This document shows positions 60,455 to 64,000 of a stretch of 64,000 bases of DNA, piece after piece. This DNA is from Paraperlucidibaca baekdonensis (lineage in GTDB: Bacteria; Pseudomonadota; Gammaproteobacteria; Pseudomonadales; Moraxellaceae). Under the pieces are notes generated by a model. That model did not search any database. It had not been told where the DNA came from and saw only the letters and a program-made list of their open reading frames with translations. Each line of letters opens with the position of its first letter. Within the stretch, counting starts at the first letter, position 1. The stretch is taken from the NCBI RefSeq assembly GCF_003387535.1, contig NZ_QUNR01000002.1, positions 170,416 through 234,415 of the forward strand. The letters are read 5' to 3'. Position numbers and translations under genes: made by a program.

Positions 60455-62474
60455 AAGCCCCAAGCCTGCGCCTAAAAGTGACTGGCTAAGTTGGTTGCAC
60501 CAAGCACCGCGTCGCGCCAAGCAGATCGTACTGTTGCTTATCGACATCGCCATGCTGCCATTGCTGTTCACGCTGGCACTCAGCGTGCGCATGGGCGAGC
60601 TAGACCTGCCCAGCAAAGCGCAGATGCTCGACATCCCCTTAATGATCGCTCTCATGATCATTTGCGCCTTGTTCACTCGCGTCTACAGCGCCGTGGTGCG
60701 CGCCTTCGACGAGCATTACCTGCAGTCGGCGCTGTTTGCCAGCGTGGCGTGGGTCATGCTTCTGTGGATAGCCGCTAGCGCAGATATCACCCACACCTTG
60801 CCGCGCAGCGTCATCATCATCACCGGCGCTTTGCTCATGCTGCACTTTTGGGTCAGCCGCGCGCTCATTCGCGCTGTGCTTTATTTGCTGCTCAAACGCC
60901 GTGAGCAGCACACCAACCTTGCTGTGTTTGGTGCAGGACAAGCCGGCCGCCAAATCATGGCCGCCGCCGCAGGCATGGCGCAGTACCGCCTTACGGGCTT
61001 TTTCGACGACGACCCAGAGCTCATTGGCACCCGCATCAATGGCTTGCCGGTGTGGTCGGGCCGCCAAGCTCAGCGCTATATAGAGCGCTTAGATATCGAC
61101 GAAGTCATTGTCGCCATGCCCTCGGTGAGCCGCTCGCGCCGTCGCGACATTGTCGATAGCCTGCAAAAAGCCGCAGGCGAGCGCGATATACACATACGCA
61201 TGTTGCCCGGCCTAGACCGCGTGATGTCTGGCGATATTTCGCTCAACGATGTGCAAGACATAGACATCCTCGACTTGCTTGGCCGCGATGCCATGCCGCC
61301 CGATTTAGCGCTGTTTCGCCACCACGTGGCCGACCGCACCGTGCTTGTCACTGGCGCGGCCGGGTCTATTGGCTCGGAACTGTGCCGGCAGTTGCTCACG
61401 GCAACGCCTTCGACCTTGGTGCTGTTTGATCACAGCGAGTTTGGCCTCTACAACATTGAGCGCGAACTGCGCGCCAGCTTCCCCGATGCCACACTGGTGC
61501 CGGTGCTCGGCAGTGTCATGGACCAAGCCCGCTTAGAGCGCCTGATGCGCCACCACCACGTGGAGACGGTCTACCACGCCGCCGCGTACAAACACGTGCC
61601 CTTGGTCGAGGCCAACCCGTTTGAGGGTGTGATCAACAATAGCTTGGGCACTTACCACACCGCGATTGCCGCGTGCGATGCGGGCGTTGAGACCTTCGTG
61701 CTGGTGAGCACCGATAAAGCCGTGCGCCCGACCAACGTCATGGGCGCGTCTAAGCGCTTGTCGGAGTTGGTACTACAGGCCTTGGCCGCCGAACCCATTG
61801 AGCCCGGCACCTTGGGCACCTGCTACGCCATGGTGCGCTTTGGCAATGTGCTCGGCAGCTCAGGCTCGGTAGTGCCGCTATTTCGCAAACAGATCAGCCA
61901 AGGCGGGCCGATCACGCTCACCCACCCCGACATTACCCGCTACTTCATGACCATCCCCGAGGCTGCGCAGCTGGTGATTCAAGCCGGCGGCATGGCCAAA
62001 GGCGGCGAGGTATTTCTGCTGGAGATGGGCGCGTCGGTACGCATCTTAGATTTAGCGCGACAGATGATTCGCCTGTCTGGTTTGAGTGAGCGCACTGCAT
62101 CTTTTCCCGATGGCGATATTGAGGTGGTGTTTACTGGCCTGCGCCCCGGCGAGAAGCTTTACGAGGAGTTGTTGATTAGCGATGAAGGTGTTGAAAACAC
62201 CGATCATCCGCTTATTTACAAGGCGCACGAGCGCTTTTATTCGTTGGCTCGCATTGAGGCTTTGTTTGCGGAAATCGAAGAGTTGGCCTTAAAGCGCGAC
62301 ACCATAGGCCTTAAGCAGCTACTACTACTCAGCATTCAAGGCTACAAGCCAGACTTCGCCGCCGAAGATCACTCCGGCTGCCTCGATGATCGCCCTGAAG
62401 ATGCCATGTCTATTGCCGCCTTTGAGGCCGAACTAGACCAACTTTACGATGACTCGCAGGTGACACCGGTTTAG
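60447..62474 (+). CDS. PglF/WbpM-like UDP-GlcNAc 4,6-dehydratase
   Basis: Membrane enzyme of 675 residues producing the UDP-4-keto-6-deoxy sugar for the PglE/PglD-like pair. Four N-terminal helices (about residues 25-150) precede a CoA-binding-like Rossmann domain (NLAVFGAGQAGRQIMAAA) and the catalytic SDR domain with LVTGAAGSIGSELCRQLL, HAAAYKHVPLVEANPFEGV and STDKAVRPTNVMGASKRLSELV. Overlaps the aminotransferase by eight bases. A strong terminator follows. Confidence 0.95.
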   Translation: MSKSPKPAPKSDWLSWLHQAPRRAKQIVLLLIDIAMLPLLFTLALSVRMGELDLPSKAQMLDIPLMIALMIICALFTRVYSAVVRAFDEHYLQSALFASVAWVMLLWIAASADITHTLPRSVIIITGALLMLHFWVSRALIRAVLYLLLKRREQHTNLAVFGAGQAGRQIMAAAAGMAQYRLTGFFDDDPELIGTRINGLPVWSGRQAQRYIERLDIDEVIVAMPSVSRSRRRDIVDSLQKAAGERDIHIRMLPGLDRVMSGDISLNDVQDIDILDLLGRDAMPPDLALFRHHVADRTVLVTGAAGSIGSELCRQLLTATPSTLVLFDHSEFGLYNIERELRASFPDATLVPVLGSVMDQARLERLMRHHHVETVYHAAAYKHVPLVEANPFEGVINNSLGTYHTAIAACDAGVETFVLVSTDKAVRPTNVMGASKRLSELVLQALAAEPIEPGTLGTCYAMVRFGNVLGSSGSVVPLFRKQISQGGPITLTHPDITRYFMTIPEAAQLVIQAGGMAKGGEVFLLEMGASVRILDLARQMIRLSGLSERTASFPDGDIEVVFTGLRPGEKLYEELLISDEGVENTDHPLIYKAHERFYSLARIEALFAEIEELALKRDTIGLKQLLLLSIQGYKPDFAAEDHSGCLDDRPEDAMSIAAFEAELDQLYDDSQVTPV

Positions 62475-62500
62475 TTTTTACGATCGATAGCGTTCTCTGA

Positions 62501-62541
62501 TCAGGCCAGTTTGGGTTACCTTACTGGCCTGAGTTGTTTTT
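62501..62541 (+). terminator. Intrinsic terminator after the pglF-like gene
   Basis: A perfect 10-bp stem (62501-62510 with 62523-62532), 12-base loop and a T-rich tail. It separates the main cluster from the UDP-HexNAc dehydrogenase and galU. Confidence 0.88.
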
Positions 62542-62565
62542 GCCGGTTTAATTTTGGAAATGTAT

Positions 62566-63894
62566 ATGGCTAATTTGCTTTCACCTCGCCCTGTATCCCC
62601 TGTTTTGGCCGATGCCACAGTTGCTGTCATTGGCTTGGGCTATGTTGGCTTGCCGCTCGCGTTGGCTTTTGGGCGCGTGCTGCCGACTATCGGTTTTGAC
62701 ATTAGCGAGGCCAAGTTGGCGGCTTACCGTGCTGGTGGAGACCCGACGGGTGAGATGGAGGCTGAGGCGTTCGCGGCGGCTTCGCAGTTGCGCTTTACCT
62801 CGCAGGCGAGCGATTTAAGTCAGGCCGATTATGTGGTGGTGGCTGTGCCAACGCCGATTGATCAGGAGAAAAACCCCGATCTCACGCCAGTGGTGCGCGC
62901 GACCGAGACGATTGCGCCGTTTTTGAAGCGCGGTGCGGTGGTGATTTACGAGTCCACGGTTTACCCCGGCGTGACCGACGAAGTCTGTGCGCCGATTCTT
63001 GAGCGCTTATCGGGCTACGCGCGCGGCGTTGACTTCAAGCTCGGCTATTCGCCCGAACGTATTGTGCCCGGCGACAAAACCCACCGGCTTGAGACCATCA
63101 CCAAAATAGTTGCCGCTGACGATGCCGAGTCGCTAGATCGCGTGGCAGCGCTGTATGAGTCAGTGGTAGAGGCGGGTGTTTATCGCGCATCCAGCATTCG
63201 TGTCGCCGAGGCGGCAAAGGTGATCGAAAACACCCAGCGTGATGTCAATATTGCCTTGGTCAACGAGTTAGCGGTGATTTTCAACCTGATGGGCATCGAT
63301 ACCCTAGAAGTACTCGAGGCCGCCGGCACGAAATGGAATTTTTTACCATTCCGCCCAGGTCTGGTTGGCGGCCACTGTATTGGCGTTGACCCGTATTACC
63401 TTACCCACAAAACCCAAACCTTGGGCTACAACCCCGAAGTTATCTTGGCCGGTCGCCGCATCAACGATCGCATGGGCAGCTATATTGCCCAGCAAACCAT
63501 CCGTGAAATGCTCAAAGCCGACCGCCTACGTGCTGGTGCCACCGTGCTGCTCATGGGTCTGACCTTCAAAGAAAATTGCGCCGATATTCGCAATAGCAAA
63601 GTCATCGATATTTTTAATGAATTGCGCGACCACGGCTTAAATGTCGCGCTTTGGGACCCCGTTGCAAATGTGTCTGAAGCTTTTGAAGAATACGGCGTTG
63701 AGCTGGTGGCCGATTGGCGCACTGTGCCGCGGGTAGATGCTGTGCTCGCCGCCGTAGCGCATAACGAGGTTCGCTCGCTTGATCCAGTGGCTTTAGCTTC
63801 GGCTTTTGGTGCTGGCACTCCGGTGATCGATGTGAAGTCAGTGTTTAATCGCGAGGCATTTGCGGCCGCTGGGCTGGCTTTGTGGCGTTTGTAA
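62566..63894 (+). CDS. UDP-N-acetylhexosamine 6-dehydrogenase (Gna/TviB/WbpO-like)
   Basis: NAD-dependent oxidation of a UDP-HexNAc to its uronic acid. The 442-residue protein from ATG 62566 has VIGLGYVGLPLALAFG, VAVPTPIDQEKNPDL, YESTVYPGVTDEVC, the central helix with EAAKVIENTQRDVNIALVNELA, and catalytic Cys271 (GGHCIGVDPYYL). The QEKNPDL block is typical of the TviB/WbpO/Gna group. In Acinetobacter K loci the equivalent gna precedes galU, as here. In-frame starts at 62554 and 62560 are weaker. Confidence 0.93.
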   Translation: MANLLSPRPVSPVLADATVAVIGLGYVGLPLALAFGRVLPTIGFDISEAKLAAYRAGGDPTGEMEAEAFAAASQLRFTSQASDLSQADYVVVAVPTPIDQEKNPDLTPVVRATETIAPFLKRGAVVIYESTVYPGVTDEVCAPILERLSGYARGVDFKLGYSPERIVPGDKTHRLETITKIVAADDAESLDRVAALYESVVEAGVYRASSIRVAEAAKVIENTQRDVNIALVNELAVIFNLMGIDTLEVLEAAGTKWNFLPFRPGLVGGHCIGVDPYYLTHKTQTLGYNPEVILAGRRINDRMGSYIAQQTIREMLKADRLRAGATVLLMGLTFKENCADIRNSKVIDIFNELRDHGLNVALWDPVANVSEAFEEYGVELVADWRTVPRVDAVLAAVAHNEVRSLDPVALASAFGAGTPVIDVKSVFNREAFAAAGLALWRL

Positions 63895-63919
63895 ATTTTA
63901 TTATTTTAAGGATTTTTCT

Positions 63920-64000
63920 GTGATTTCAACTGTCATTCTCCCTGTTGCCGGTTTGGGCACGCGTTTTTTGCCGGCCACTAAGTCGGTGCCGAAAGAGTTG
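63920..64000 (+). CDS. galU: GalU, UTP-glucose-1-phosphate uridylyltransferase (3' partial)
   Basis: Only 27 codons are in the window, but MISTVILPVAGLGTRFLPAT and KSVPKEL are the diagnostic GalU N-terminus. GTG start at 63920 with AAGGA seven bases upstream, 25 bases after the dehydrogenase. Provides UDP-glucose for surface polymers. Confidence 0.95.
   Translation, partial: MISTVILPVAGLGTRFLPATKSVPKEL

Overview
The window is 64 kb of a gammaproteobacterial chromosome with a moderately high GC backbone. The core gene order is typical of the group: queA-tgt-yajC-secDF, suhB/trmJ-cysE, the full isc operon, ndk-rlmN-rodZ-ispG-hisS-yfgM-bamB-der, xseA/guaB-guaA-tadA. The right half is an exopolysaccharide/capsule locus framed by wza-wzb-wzc on one side and a UDP-HexNAc dehydrogenase plus galU on the other. 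That framing resembles Acinetobacter K loci, so a Moraxellaceae-like or neighbouring pseudomonad lineage is plausible; this assignment is an inference from synteny only.

Layout. 1-5.3 kb: queuosine tRNA modification and Sec accessory genes. 5.3-8.0 kb: a glutathione transferase, two small exported proteins and suhB. 8.0-15.8 kb: trmJ, cysE and the IscR-controlled iron-sulfur assembly operon, ending with ndk. 15.9-24.0 kb: rlmN, rodZ, ispG, hisS, a YfgM-like protein, bamB and der. 24.0-30.4 kb: an M23 peptidase and xseA on the minus strand, then guaB and guaA. A Phd/PIN toxin-antitoxin pair sits between guaB and guaA. 30.4-32.5 kb: an accessory patch between guaA and tadA with a ParD antitoxin whose ParE toxin lacks its front half, a long imperfect palindrome, a heptanucleotide tandem array, an orphan HipB-like regulator and a second Phd/PIN pair. 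32.6-33.2 kb: tadA with an unusual internal insertion.

33.4-64 kb: polysaccharide production. A yjbE/gfcA-like gene, a fused yjbF-yjbG lipoprotein and yjbH come first. A 12-base exact RfaH ops element lies just ahead of wza-wzb-wzc. An N-terminally truncated second BY-kinase follows. The sugar genes then encode three predicted pathways: dTDP-3-formamido-3,6-dideoxyhexose (rmlB, rmlA, an FdtA/QdtA isomerase, an ankyrin-bearing formyltransferase and a DegT aminotransferase), UDP-L-FucNAc (fnlABC, with a WbuB-like transferase) and UDP-2,4-diacetamido-trideoxyhexose (pglF, pglE and pglD-like genes with a PglC-like initiating transferase). A flippase, a polymerase, two further glycosyltransferases and a UDP-HexNAc 6-dehydrogenase complete a Wzx/Wzy system. 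Genes from about 44.8 to 45.9 kb and 49.2 to 52.7 kb are strikingly AT-rich, as expected for a transferred serotype-specific core.

The most unusual items are a near-perfect 31-bp-arm palindrome lying in frame inside the pglE-like aminotransferase, the ops element, the YjbF-YjbG fusion, the truncated Wzc paralogue, a NYN-domain gene with its own promoter inside the polysaccharide cluster, an orphan nitrilase-fold gene with a frameshift-like start, and the clustering of toxin-antitoxin modules at both guaA junctions.
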